A stretch of 64,000 nucleotides of DNA, taken from Engelhardtia mirabilis. GTDB taxonomy: Bacteria > Planctomycetota > UBA1135 > GCA-002686595. A program made the position numbers and the translations under genes. The notes beneath the pieces are model-generated. The model saw nothing but the letters and a program-made list of their open reading frames with translations. It made no database searches and was not told where the DNA came from. Location: positions 3,658,001 to 3,722,000 of the forward strand of contig CP036296.1 of assembly GCA_007751255.1 (NCBI GenBank), read 5' to 3'. Positions 56,670-64,000 of the stretch are shown here, piece after piece (within the stretch, counting starts at the first letter, position 1; each line of letters begins with the position of its first letter).

Positions 56670-57710
56670 ATGACCCGCGTCATCACCGGCACCGGCAGCT
56701 ACCTCCCCGAGCGGGTGGTCGAGAACGCCGAGCTGCTCGAGATCGTCGAGAACTTCGACGCCGAGCGGGCCGGGAGCGATCTCGATTCGTGGCTGCGGGG
56801 CCGCTACGGGGTCGAGCGGCGCCACTGGGCCGCCGAGGACGAGAGCACCGGCGACATGGGCTTGGTGGCCGCACGGCGCGCGCTCGAAGCGGCCGAGCTG
56901 GACGCCGACCAGATCGAGCTGATCGTGATGGCCACGGCCACCAGCGATCACGTGGCGCCCCACTCGGTGAGCTTCGTGCAGGCACAGCTCGGCACGAAGG
57001 CCGTCTTCCACCAGCTCCAGGACGCCTGCCCCGGGTTCCTGAACGCCCTGATCGTGGCCGACTCGCTGATGGCGAACCTGGGCTACAAGAAGGCGCTGGT
57101 GATCGCGGCCGAGAAGATGACGCACATCGTCGACAAGCGCGACTTCCGCATGATCGGCCTGTTCGCGGACGGTGCGGGCGCGGTGGTCCTCGAGGACGTC
57201 GACCTGCCCGAGGAAGTCGGATTCCGTTCCTTCTGGGCCGGTTCCGATGGCGCCGCCGGAAAGGCCCTGCGCGTGCCCGCTGGCGGCACCCGCACGCCGC
57301 TGACGGCTGAGCGCATGGCCGCCGGCGAGCACTTCCTGATCAGCGACTTCCGCGACGTCTATCCCTTCGCCGTTCGCACGACCCAAGCTTGCGTGGAGCA
57401 GGCCGTGGCGCGCGCCGGGATGACGGTCGACGACATCAGCTACGTGATCCCGCACCACGCCAGCGCCAACATCATCCAGGACGGCGTGGGACAGGCCGGC
57501 ATCCGGCCCGAGCAGGTGCTGATGGCCATCGATCACACCGGCAACACCTCGAGCGCGAGCGTGCCCACGGCCTTGGACGAAGAGGTCCGCGCCGGCCGCT
57601 TCAAGGACGGCGACAACATCGTGCTCTTGGCCCTGGGCGGCGGCATGGGTTGGGCCAGCACGGTCTACACCTGGGTCGACCCCGCCCGCGCCCGCGCTGC
57701 TCGCCGCTGA
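56670..57710 (+). CDS. 3-oxoacyl-ACP synthase III-type thiolase-fold enzyme (346 aa)
   Basis: The FabH catalytic triad is visible: Cys120 in 'LQDACPGFLNAL', His262 in 'VIPHHASANII' and Asn292 in 'DHTGNTSSASVPTALDE'. 'LFADGAGAVVLED' and 'LLALGGGMGWAST' are family-typical. FabH condenses acetyl- or branched acyl-CoA with malonyl-ACP to start fatty-acid synthesis; related enzymes start other acyl chains, and the acyl specificity cannot be told. No other fatty-acid genes are adjacent. ATG 56,670 starts the conserved 'TRVITGTGSYLPERVV'. Confidence 0.85.
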   Translation: MTRVITGTGSYLPERVVENAELLEIVENFDAERAGSDLDSWLRGRYGVERRHWAAEDESTGDMGLVAARRALEAAELDADQIELIVMATATSDHVAPHSVSFVQAQLGTKAVFHQLQDACPGFLNALIVADSLMANLGYKKALVIAAEKMTHIVDKRDFRMIGLFADGAGAVVLEDVDLPEEVGFRSFWAGSDGAAGKALRVPAGGTRTPLTAERMAAGEHFLISDFRDVYPFAVRTTQACVEQAVARAGMTVDDISYVIPHHASANIIQDGVGQAGIRPEQVLMAIDHTGNTSSASVPTALDEEVRAGRFKDGDNIVLLALGGGMGWASTVYTWVDPARARAARR

Positions 57711-57721
57711 ACTCGCGCCGG

Positions 57722-57864
57722 GTAGGCGTTCGTACGGTGCCCGTTCGTACGGTGCCAGGCACGAAACCGCCGCCTAACGATGATGGGACCACGGCGCCTG
57801 TGGCGCCGTGGTCCCATGGTCGTTGAGGCGGCGGTTTCGTGCCTGGCACCGTACGAACGCCTAC
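57722..57864. repeat. 143-bp near-perfect inverted repeat, REP/REPIN-like palindromic element
   Basis: The ends read GTAGGCGTTCGTACGGTGC and the inverse, ending at 57,864. Arms of about 62 bases pair throughout except for two mismatches and a 15-base duplication (CGTTCGTACGGTGC) in the left arm only; the centre is TGT. A single copy of the outer 40-base motif recurs at 59,661. The element lies between two plus-strand genes and accounts for most of the gap 57,711-57,987. No open frame in it is supported. Confidence 0.75.
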
Positions 57865-57987
57865 ACGGCCCCACCGACGATGCTTCGTTCGTCCCGCTCG
57901 ATCCCCGCGCGCGACCGAAGCCTATTCGGCACCAAGTCACGCCGCGCCGCGGCTCGGCATCGTGGCGCGCGGTTAGAGTTCGAGCCC

Positions 57988-58761
57988 ATGACGACGCCCG
58001 ACGCCACCCTGCGGATCGCCATGTGGTCCGGTCCGCGCAACATCTCCACCGCGCTGATGCGCTCCTTCGAAGCGCGCGGCGACTGCGCCGTCGTCGACGA
58101 GCCGCTCTACGCCCACTACCTCGACGTCACGGGACTTCAGCACCCCGGACGCGAGCAGACCCTGGCCAGCCAGGAGCGTGACTGGCGCGCCGTCACCGAC
58201 TGGCTCGGCGGCGCGGTGCCCGGCGGCAAGCCGGTCTGGTACCAAAAGCACATGGCCCACCACCTGCTGCCGATCGTCGGCCGCGATTGGCTCGACAGCC
58301 TGCGGCACGCCTTCCTGGTGCGCGAGCCGGAGGCGATGTTGACCTCGCTGATCGAGGTCTGGCCGGAGCCGACCCTCGAGGACACCGGCCTGCCCCAGCA
58401 GGTCGAACTGTTCGAGCGCCTGACGGAGGAGGCCGGCGCGATCCCCGCGGTGGTCGACTCGGTCGAGCTGTTGCGCGACCCGGCCGGCGTGCTGGCGCAG
58501 CTTTGCGAGCGCCTGGGCCTCGCCTACACCGAGCGGATGCTGAGTTGGCCAGCAGGTCCCCGGTCCACGGACGGCGTCTGGGCGCCCCATTGGTACGCCA
58601 GCGTCGAGCGCTCCACCGGCTTCGCGCCCGTGCGGGAGAAGCAGGCCCGAGTCCCCGAGCGCTTGAGCGGCCTCTTGGACCGCTGTCGCGAGCTCTACTC
58701 GCGACTGGCCCCCCACCGGCTGCGCGCGACCACCGCGCCGCTCGGCGGAGGTGCCCGGTGA
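57988..58761 (+). CDS. Sulfotransferase-family protein (257 aa)
   Basis: ATG 57,988 gives MTTPDATLRIAMWSGPRNIS with TALMRSFEARGDCAVVDEPL, the 5'-phosphosulfate loop (SGPRNxSTxLM) of P-loop sulfotransferases that use PAPS. 'HAFLVREPEAMLTSLIEVWP' corresponds to the 3'-phosphate-binding region (R-xP). An upstream reading from 57,808 would translate the palindromic element and is not used. The stop overlaps the GTG of the aminotransferase gene (58,758), the same partnership seen as a fusion in plant 'branched-chain aminotransferase-like' proteins. Confidence 0.75.
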   Translation: MTTPDATLRIAMWSGPRNISTALMRSFEARGDCAVVDEPLYAHYLDVTGLQHPGREQTLASQERDWRAVTDWLGGAVPGGKPVWYQKHMAHHLLPIVGRDWLDSLRHAFLVREPEAMLTSLIEVWPEPTLEDTGLPQQVELFERLTEEAGAIPAVVDSVELLRDPAGVLAQLCERLGLAYTERMLSWPAGPRSTDGVWAPHWYASVERSTGFAPVREKQARVPERLSGLLDRCRELYSRLAPHRLRATTAPLGGGAR

Positions 58762-59660
58762 AACAGACCTTCGACGAGCGCAACCGCGACCTGATCGTCA
58801 ACGTCGCCGGCGTGCTGAGTCACCGCGACCAGGCCCGCGTCAGTCCCTTCGACTCCGCCGTTCAGGGTGGCGACGCCGTGTGGGAGGGCCTGCGCGTCTA
58901 CTCCGGGCGCATCTTCAAGCTCGACGAGCACCTGGCGCGGCTGGAGCACTCCGCCAAGGCCCTGGCCTACGAGCAGATTCCGCCACGCGCCTCGATCGTG
59001 GCCGAGATCGCGCGCACTCTCGAGGCCAATGGCATGCGCGACGGAGTGCACGTGCGGCTGACCCTCAGTCGCGGCGTCAAGTACACCAGCGGCATGGATC
59101 CCCGGCTCAACACCAGCGGTCCGACCTTGATCGTGCTGGCCGAGTGGAAGGCGCCGGTCTACGACCGCGCCGGTCTGGTGCTATCCACCTCGTCGGTGCG
59201 GCGCTTTCCGCCCGACTGCATGGATCCCAAGATCCACCACGCGAACCTGATCCAGTCGATCCTGGCCAAGATCGAGGCCAACGCGGCGGGAGCGGACGAC
59301 GCCCTGATGCTCGACCGACGCGGCTTCATCGCCGAGACCAACGCGACCCACCTGTTTGCGGTGGTGGAAGGCGTGCTGGTGACCAGCGACACCTCGGCCT
59401 GTCCGGAAGGCGTCACCCGCGCGACCGTGCTCGAGCTGGCCGCCGAGCACGGCATTCCCCACGCCGTGCGCGATTGGAGCCAGGCGGAGCTCTACCGCGC
59501 CAGCGAGGCCTTCTGCAGCGGCACCATGGGTGAACTCGCCGCCGTCACGAAGGTCGACGGACGCGTGATCGGCGACGGACTCCCCGGGCCCCTGACGGCC
59601 AGGCTCACGGCCTTGTACGCCGAGCGCACGGCGCGCGAGGGAACGCAGATCGTGCCGTGA
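58758..59660 (+). CDS. Class IV aminotransferase, branched-chain aminotransferase-like (300 aa)
   Basis: GTG overlaps the preceding stop. Class IV features are 'RVSPFDSAVQGGDAVWEGLR', 'KLDEHLARLEHSAKALAYEQ', the PLP lysine Lys158 in 'CMDPKIHHANLIQSILAKIEA', and 'GFIAETNATHLFAV' (Glu193). 'GTMGELAAVTKVDGRVIGDG' forms the C-terminal phosphate-binding region. The reaction may be on branched-chain amino acids or a specialised amine; the neighbouring sulfotransferase hints at a sulfur- or sulfate-linked pathway. The gene ends next to the REP-like copy at 59,661. Confidence 0.8.
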   Translation: MKQTFDERNRDLIVNVAGVLSHRDQARVSPFDSAVQGGDAVWEGLRVYSGRIFKLDEHLARLEHSAKALAYEQIPPRASIVAEIARTLEANGMRDGVHVRLTLSRGVKYTSGMDPRLNTSGPTLIVLAEWKAPVYDRAGLVLSTSSVRRFPPDCMDPKIHHANLIQSILAKIEANAAGADDALMLDRRGFIAETNATHLFAVVEGVLVTSDTSACPEGVTRATVLELAAEHGIPHAVRDWSQAELYRASEAFCSGTMGELAAVTKVDGRVIGDGLPGPLTARLTALYAERTAREGTQIVP

Positions 59661-59705
59661 GTAGGCGTTCGTACGGTGCGAGGCACAGAACCGCCGCCTA
59701 CTCAC
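59657..59705. repeat. Single REP-like copy with 11-bp terminal inverted repeats
   Basis: GTGAGTAGGCG (59,657-59,667) and CGCCTACTCAC (59,695-59,705) are exact inverses; the interior TTCGTACGGTGCGAGGCAC and CCGCCGCCTAC match one arm of the 143-bp element with three differences. It fills the convergent junction of the aminotransferase gene and the leftward membrane protein gene, including both stop codons, so it may also act as a terminator. Confidence 0.7.
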
Positions 59706-60673
59706 AGTCGCGCGAGGCGCTCCTCGAGCACCTCGACCGCCTCGCGGCGACGACCGAAGCCGTCCAGCCACTGCAGGTGCGGGTCGAGCAGCACGGCGCG
59801 GACGCTCTCGTAGAAGACCCGCGCCGCATCGGCCCGGCGCGCGGGGTCGACGCCGCGCACCGTCGCGACCGCCGGCTCGAGCTCGGTCAGCAAGCCCCGG
59901 GCGCGGGCCATGGCCTGGCCGTCCGTGACGTCCTGGCGCCACTCCTCCTCGCCCACGAAGTACGAGGCCAACGCCAACAGCGCACCGGCAACGGCCACGA
60001 AGGCGCTAGCGCCCGGAGCGAAGACCGCCCCGGCGCCACCGATGCCCAAGAGGCCCACGCCCGCGCCACGCAGTCCCGCGGCACGGTCATCGGCCACTCG
60101 CGCGCTGGACAGCAACCGCTCCCCGCGCTCGGCCAGGTGCGCGATGCGCTCCTCGTACAGGAAGCGGCGCAGGTACTCGAAGCCCAGGGCCGCCCGGCGC
60201 GGCTCGGCGCCGGCGGAGGTGAGGACCGCTCCGAAGCAATCCAGGAAGGCCTGGGCCTCGCTGGCCCGAGCCCGGCGCCAACGCTCAAGGTCGCCGCGCT
60301 GGCGCAGGATCGAGACGTAGACCAGGCCGCCGACGCCGGTCACCGCGGCGGCCGCGCCTGCCACCCGCACCGGCCAAGAGCCGGGCATGATCGCCTGCAG
60401 GAACAGGAGAGCCGCGCCGGCCATGGTCGCCGCCAAGGTCCACTCATTGGCCGACTCGGCCAGGTCGCGGAAGGCCTTGCCGGCACGCTCGCACTCGGCA
60501 GCCGCCTGCTCATGTCGGCTGACCGCCTTCAACACGCGGTCGGAGGTCAGGACCTCCGCCAACTCCGGTGCTTCGGCCTGGAACCGTCGCGCATGCGCGG
60601 CCAGGTCGAGGGGCTGGTCCTCCGACGGCAGGGCGGTACCGACAATCTCCGCTGCGTTCTTCTGCTCCAACAT
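59702..60673 (-). CDS. Four-helix membrane protein, SLATT-like (323 aa)
   Basis: ATG 60,673 follows GAGG and gives MLEQKNAAEIVGTALPSEDQ. Four hydrophobic segments form two pairs (ATMAGAALLFLQAIM, VAGAAAAVTGVGGLVYVSIL, and GVGLLGIGGAGAVF, VAVAGALLALASYFVGEEE). The linker 'LERWRRARASEAQAFLDCFG' with 'FEYLRRFLYEERIAHL' resembles SLATT/DUF4231 two-TM effector proteins of nucleotide-signalling systems, but no cyclase, nuclease or TIR partner lies nearby, so a housekeeping role is as likely. It ends with a helical cytoplasmic tail. Confidence 0.5.
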   Translation of the reverse strand: MLEQKNAAEIVGTALPSEDQPLDLAAHARRFQAEAPELAEVLTSDRVLKAVSRHEQAAAECERAGKAFRDLAESANEWTLAATMAGAALLFLQAIMPGSWPVRVAGAAAAVTGVGGLVYVSILRQRGDLERWRRARASEAQAFLDCFGAVLTSAGAEPRRAALGFEYLRRFLYEERIAHLAERGERLLSSARVADDRAAGLRGAGVGLLGIGGAGAVFAPGASAFVAVAGALLALASYFVGEEEWRQDVTDGQAMARARGLLTELEPAVATVRGVDPARRADAARVFYESVRAVLLDPHLQWLDGFGRRREAVEVLEERLARL

Positions 60674-60684
60674 GGGTTTCGACC

Positions 60685-62169
60685 TCAGGAGGGTTCTGCG
60701 GCCGCCGTCAGGCGCGCCAGGCCACTCTCGATGCGCGCCGTGGTGCGCGCCGCCCCCAATAGGGCCACGATCTCGAACAGGTCGGGGCCGCCGGGCTTGC
60801 CGGACAGGACGCAGCGCAGGGGCTGGAACAGCTGGGGGAGCTTGATGCCGGACTCGCCGATCCAGTCCTTCGTCGCGGCACCCAGCGCGGCGGCGTCGAT
60901 CGGCTCGACCAAGCGCTCGCGCGCCCAAGCGTGCCAGGCAGCCAGGTGGACGGTGCCCTGCTTGGTCGCGGCGGCGAGGGCCTTCTCGTCGTACTCGACG
61001 GCATCGTCGGCGGCGAACAGGTAGGCGAGCTGGTCGGGAAGATCGCTGTAGGTGGTGATGCGCTCCCGCGCGGTCTCGGTCGCGCGCTCGAACCAGGCGC
61101 GGTCGGCCGCGACAGCCGCGGCATTGGCCAAGCCGGCGCTCTCCAGGTACGGCAAGCCGTGGTCCAGGACCTGGCCGGGTGACTCCGTCCGCACGTACTG
61201 CTCCGAGAGCCAGCTCAGCTTCTGCAGGTCGAAGACCGACCCGCTCTTCGAGACGACGCCGACGTCGAAGTGCTCGACCAGCTGCTGCCGGCTGAAGACT
61301 TCGGTCTCGCCGTCCAGGGCCCAGCCCTGCAGGGCGAGGAAGTTGATCACGGCCTCGACCGGATAGCCCTTGCGGCGGTAGTCGGCCAGGGCCGTGTCGC
61401 CGTCGCGCTTGCTCATCTTCTTGCCGCCGACCGCCAGCATCAGCGGCACGTGGGCGAAGCTCGGAATCGGCTCGCCCAGGGCCTGGTAGAGCAGGATCTG
61501 CTTGGGCGTGTTGACCAAGTGTTCCTCGCCGCGGATCACGTGGCTGATCTGCATCGCGCTGTCGTCGCAGACGCAGACCAGGTTGTAGGTGGGCGCGCCG
61601 TCGCCGCGGACCATGACCCAGTCGTCGACCTCGGCGTGCTCGAAGGTCACCCGGCCGCGGATCTGGTCCTGGAAGGTCGTGCTGCCCTCGGGCACCCGGA
61701 AGCGCAGCACGAACGTCTCGCCGGCGTCGATGCGCCGCTTGACGGTCTCGTCGTCCAGGTCGCGGCACAGCCCGTCGTAGCGCGCCGTCTCGCGCCGCGC
61801 CTGCTGCTGTTCGCGCACGGCGTCGAGCCGCTCACGGGTACAGAAGCAGGGGTAGGCCCAGCCGGCCCGCCGCAACTGGGCGGCGACCCCCAGGTGCATC
61901 GCCGCGCGCTCGCTCTGGCGGTAGGGGCCGAAGGGGCCGCCGACGTCGGGGCCCTCGTCCCAGTCGATCCCGAGCCAGCGAAAGCCGTCGAGGATCTCGT
62001 CCTCCCAGCGGCGCTCGGAGCGCTCGGGGTCCGTGTCCTCGATACGCAGGATGAACTGTCCACCGTGGTGCCGGGCGTAGGCCCAGACGAACAGGGCGGT
62101 GCGAGCCCCACCGATGTGGAGCGGGCCGGTCGGGCTGGGGGCGAAGCGGGTGCGGACGGGGGCAGTCAA
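60685..62169 (-). CDS. gltX: Glutamyl-tRNA synthetase (494 aa)
   Basis: Class I synthetase signatures are 'RFAPSPTGPLHIGGARTALF' (HIGG, residues 18-21) and KKMSKRDGD (about 251-255). A zinc site like that of E. coli GluRS is present: 'YPCFCTRERLDAVREQQQAR' with 'RYDGLCRDL' (CxC...Y...C). The enzyme charges tRNA-Glu. A TTG at 62,169 is the only plausible start just before RTRFAPSPTG, since the in-frame ATGs lie 36 codons or more upstream in a non-conserved stretch; the start is therefore uncertain. Confidence 0.88.
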   Translation of the reverse strand: MTAPVRTRFAPSPTGPLHIGGARTALFVWAYARHHGGQFILRIEDTDPERSERRWEDEILDGFRWLGIDWDEGPDVGGPFGPYRQSERAAMHLGVAAQLRRAGWAYPCFCTRERLDAVREQQQARRETARYDGLCRDLDDETVKRRIDAGETFVLRFRVPEGSTTFQDQIRGRVTFEHAEVDDWVMVRGDGAPTYNLVCVCDDSAMQISHVIRGEEHLVNTPKQILLYQALGEPIPSFAHVPLMLAVGGKKMSKRDGDTALADYRRKGYPVEAVINFLALQGWALDGETEVFSRQQLVEHFDVGVVSKSGSVFDLQKLSWLSEQYVRTESPGQVLDHGLPYLESAGLANAAAVAADRAWFERATETARERITTYSDLPDQLAYLFAADDAVEYDEKALAAATKQGTVHLAAWHAWARERLVEPIDAAALGAATKDWIGESGIKLPQLFQPLRCVLSGKPGGPDLFEIVALLGAARTTARIESGLARLTAAAEPS

Positions 62170-62307
62170 GGGCTCGATCTGGACAGGGTCTGGGGGGCTC
62201 GGAAGGGCGGGGAGGATACGGCGGCGCTCCGGCGGCCCCCGCGGGAAACCGCACAGCGCGGGCCCCCGGCTCAACATCACCCCAAGAAGGGGGCTTTGAT
62301 GTCGAAG

Positions 62308-62343
62308 ATAGAACCTATACACCTGTCCGGACTTGGCCCACAA
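62308..62343 (-). promoter_or_regulatory. Divergent control region between gltX and the MerR-type gene
   Basis: On the minus strand TTGTGG (62,343-62,338) and TATAGG (62,319-62,314), spaced by 18, form a candidate gltX promoter. ATAGAACCTAT (62,308-62,318) is a small inverted repeat overlapping it and could be the operator of the adjacent MerR-type regulator. The plus-strand promoter is not clear. The 227-base gap 62,170-62,396 holds no gene. Confidence 0.35.
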
Positions 62344-62396
62344 GACCGGGTCCGACGTCCAGACCTTCGTCCACAGACCCCCGCCCAGCCAGCCCA

Positions 62397-63293
62397 GTGC
62401 CCAGCGCCAAGAAGACCCCCGAACTGCTCTCGATCGGTGAACTCGCCCAGGCGACCGGGATCTCTCCGGACACGATTCGAGTCTGGGAGCGCCGCTACGG
62501 CGTGCCGCAGCCGGTCCGCCTGCCCTCCGGCCACCGACGCTACACCCCGGAGCAGCTGCGCTGGCTGCGTCGGGTGGTCGAGGCCGTGTCCCTTGGACAC
62601 CGCCCGGGCGCGATCGTGCGCGGCAGCGACGCGGAGCTCCAGGACCTGCTCGACAACCGCCGGACCCGGGTCGACAAGCCCTCGGACATGGGAGCGTGGA
62701 TCGACCTGGTGCGATCCTTCGACGGCGGCACCCTCACCGCGACCCTGCGCGAGAGTTTCGACCGCCAGGCCCCCGGGGACTTCCTGACCCAGGTCGTCGC
62801 GCCCCTCGATCACGAGGTTCAGCGGCGCTGCGTCGACGGCGACCTCGAGGTGCGTCACAGCCACTTCGTCAAGGAGGTGCTGCAAGACGTGCTGCGCGGC
62901 CTGCGGATCTCGATCGGAGTGCCCACGGGCGGGCCGCGGGTGCTGGTCGCCGCCCTCGACGAGGACATGCACGACCTGCCGGTGCAGATGGCGGCCCTCT
63001 TGTGCGCAGCCAAGGGCATCCTGCCCCGCGTCCTGGGCTCCAACACGCCCTTCGACCAGATCCGCCGCGCCGCGACGGAGATGCACGTCGACGGTGTCGC
63101 GGTGCCCACCGCGCCGGTCCAGTGCACCTCGGATCAGGACGCCCGCATCGAGTCGTTGCGCGATGCATTGCCGGACGAGATCGCCCTGTGCGTCGGCTGG
63201 CACGACGCTCGCTTCACCCGGCGGCCCCGGCGCGGCGTCCGCATCGTGCGCGAGGTCGCGGAGTTCGAGCTCTGGTTGCGCGAGCTGCTCTGA
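62397..63293 (+). CDS. MerR-family regulator with C-terminal B12-binding-like domain (298 aa)
   Basis: GTG 62,397 starts the protein. The MerR winged helix is 'LLSIGELAQATGISPDTIRV' with 'WERRYGVPQPVRLPSGHRRY' and 'TPEQLRWLRRVVEAVSLGHR'. The C-terminal half resembles the CarH/LitR cobalamin domain: helical 'HSHFVKEVLQDVLRGL', then 'DEDMHDLPVQMAALLCAAKG' with His192 in a DxHxxG-like motif, and 'RVLGSNTPFDQI'. The Gly of DxHxxG is replaced by Pro195, so light-sensing adenosylcobalamin binding is uncertain. CarH proteins control carotenoid genes; none is next to it here. Confidence 0.72.
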   Translation: MPSAKKTPELLSIGELAQATGISPDTIRVWERRYGVPQPVRLPSGHRRYTPEQLRWLRRVVEAVSLGHRPGAIVRGSDAELQDLLDNRRTRVDKPSDMGAWIDLVRSFDGGTLTATLRESFDRQAPGDFLTQVVAPLDHEVQRRCVDGDLEVRHSHFVKEVLQDVLRGLRISIGVPTGGPRVLVAALDEDMHDLPVQMAALLCAAKGILPRVLGSNTPFDQIRRAATEMHVDGVAVPTAPVQCTSDQDARIESLRDALPDEIALCVGWHDARFTRRPRRGVRIVREVAEFELWLRELL

Positions 63294-63319
63294 GCTGACC
63301 GCGCGGGCGATCGGGCTCC

Positions 63320-63372
63320 GACGCGAACAGGGCCGCCCCCTCGCATGGCGAGGGGGCGGCCCTGTTCGCGTC
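63320..63372. terminator. 25-bp perfect palindrome, bidirectional terminator
   Basis: Arms of 25 bases starting GACGCGAACAGGGCCGCCCC pair around ATG. It lies between the stop of the plus-strand MerR-type gene and the stop of the minus-strand SPASM gene, the expected place for a two-way terminator. No U-tract is needed in such long GC stems, but efficiency is unknown. Confidence 0.75.
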
Positions 63373-63393
63373 AGGCCAGCCGCGCGTGCGCGA

Positions 63394-64000
63394 TCAGGCG
63401 CGCTGCTCGAGCCCGGCCAGCCCGTAGGCCTTGGGCCCCACGTACTTGAGGTTGCAGCAACCGTTGCAACCGGCGTAGATGCGCTTCTGTTTGATGTCGC
63501 GCCGGAACTCGCGGAACTCCTCGCCGTTCCAGATCTCCTGCAGGGTCTGGGAGCGACTGTCGCCCGTCCGCAGGTAGTAGCAGGGCGAGTAGCGGCCGTC
63601 CGCGGTGAGCTGCACCCTGGACCAGGGGCTCTCGCACACGTACTCGTCGGGCGAGAGGGCGCGGTCGTCGGTGTAGTGACGCACGAATTCGTCGATCGGC
63701 AGGCCGGGGGGCGTCAGGCGGATCTGCACGCCGAGCGTCTTCTCGAGCTCGTAGCAGGCGATCAGCTGCTCGCGCAGGAATTCCGGATCCACGCCCTCAG
63801 GGCGCGGCTGCGGGATCGTCAGGCGACTCTCCTCGGGGTTCGCGATCAGGGTCGACGAGTGGCCCACGAGGTCGTGCTCGGCCATGAAGTTGACCAGGTC
63901 CGAGCCCAGCTCCGCCGCCAGGTGCATGAAGTCCTGCATCCCGCCGACGGTCTCCTCGGTCACGACCATCTTGAGGTTGAACTTGGGGAAGACCTTCCCC
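63394..64000 (-). CDS. Radical SAM/SPASM protein, C-terminal part (partial, N-terminus beyond the right edge)
   Basis: The frame is open to the right edge; the visible 201 residues end at a stop at 63,394. The C-terminal SPASM domain is clear: 'EYVCESPWSRVQLTADGRYS', 'PCYYLRTGDSRSQTLQEIWN' and 'YAGCNGCCNLKY', with at least five cysteines arranged CxxxxW...PC...IWNG...CxxCC for auxiliary iron-sulfur clusters. The CxxxCxxC radical SAM motif would lie outside the window. SPASM enzymes modify peptides or proteins or, in other branches, lipids and cofactors; the substrate is unknown. Confidence 0.8.
   Translation of the reverse strand, partial: GKVFPKFNLKMVVTEETVGGMQDFMHLAAELGSDLVNFMAEHDLVGHSSTLIANPEESRLTIPQPRPEGVDPEFLREQLIACYELEKTLGVQIRLTPPGLPIDEFVRHYTDDRALSPDEYVCESPWSRVQLTADGRYSPCYYLRTGDSRSQTLQEIWNGEEFREFRRDIKQKRIYAGCNGCCNLKYVGPKAYGLAGLEQRA

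Noticed and set aside
57808-57987. N-terminal extension of the sulfotransferase through the palindromic repeat
   Set aside because: The extension is translated repeat DNA. The conserved protein begins at 57,988.

Overview
The window is high-GC DNA in two parts. Positions 1 to about 40,024 are the right-hand part of an integrated tailed phage (a siphovirus-like prophage). Positions 40,025 to 64,000 are ordinary bacterial chromosome. The host genes include a sulfatase-like lipoprotein, a carboxypeptidase-regulatory-repeat protein, a zinc-finger/FecR-type anti-sigma factor, an NHL beta-propeller and a sulfotransferase paired with a branched-chain aminotransferase-like gene. Together with the GC content this suggests a deep-branching bacterium, most likely Planctomycetota. 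That assignment is inference, because no rRNA gene is present. The left end of the prophage lies outside the window.

Prophage layout: (1) 1-2,701 is a rightward run of tightly overlapping small genes (ASCH-like, J-domain, NrdR-like zinc ribbon). (2) 2,818-5,833 holds a large secreted protein resembling the YetA/exo-rhamnogalacturonan-lyase group, followed by two small membrane proteins that look like a holin and an accessory lysis protein. (3) 9,571 back to 5,790 is a leftward operon of twelve small genes of unknown function. (4) 9,713-24,404 is the head, connector and tail-tube module: large terminase, phage lipoprotein, DUF4055-type portal, Mu gpF-like head protein, scaffold, capsid, a fibre-like protein, an SGNH/SASA esterase with a LamG domain, connectors, tail tube and frameshifted tail-assembly chaperones. 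(5) 24,391-34,575 is the tape measure and a tail tip of gene-transfer-agent type (DUF2460, DUF2163/BR0599, NlpC/P60, split gp15-like hub), interrupted by a kelch-propeller protein. (6) 34,572-37,545 holds a uracil-DNA-glycosylase-like protein, the small terminase, a RusA-like resolvase and small unknowns. (7) 37,549-38,690 (leftward) encodes a lipoprotein and a zinc-finger-like protein. (8) A tyrosine integrase at 38,812-40,005 runs into a CAU-anticodon tRNA gene (39,948-40,024, minus strand), which is the right attachment site.

Host layout: cysteine dioxygenase (minus); an unrecognised soluble protein (plus); a structured non-coding region at 42.2-42.4 kb; then a leftward block of secreted alpha/beta hydrolase, Ppx/GppA phosphatase, repeat lipoprotein or membrane-anchored protein and GGDEF cyclase; then a leftward cluster of GT2 and GT-C glycosyltransferases, sulfatase-like lipoprotein, metallophosphoesterase and NHL protein; an anti-sigma/FecR gene; a rightward FabH-type synthase; a rightward sulfotransferase/aminotransferase pair bracketed by REP-like palindromes; leftward gltX and a four-helix membrane protein; a rightward MerR/B12-type regulator; and a partial SPASM/radical-SAM gene running off the right edge.

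The observations most worth following are the lambda-type GGGAAAG slippery site joining two tail-chaperone genes, the glycan-active proteins carried by the phage (a secreted lyase-like protein and an esterase/LamG protein inside the head module), the kelch protein inside the tail tip, the integrase gene that terminates inside the target tRNA, and the REP-like palindromes around the sulfotransferase/aminotransferase pair.
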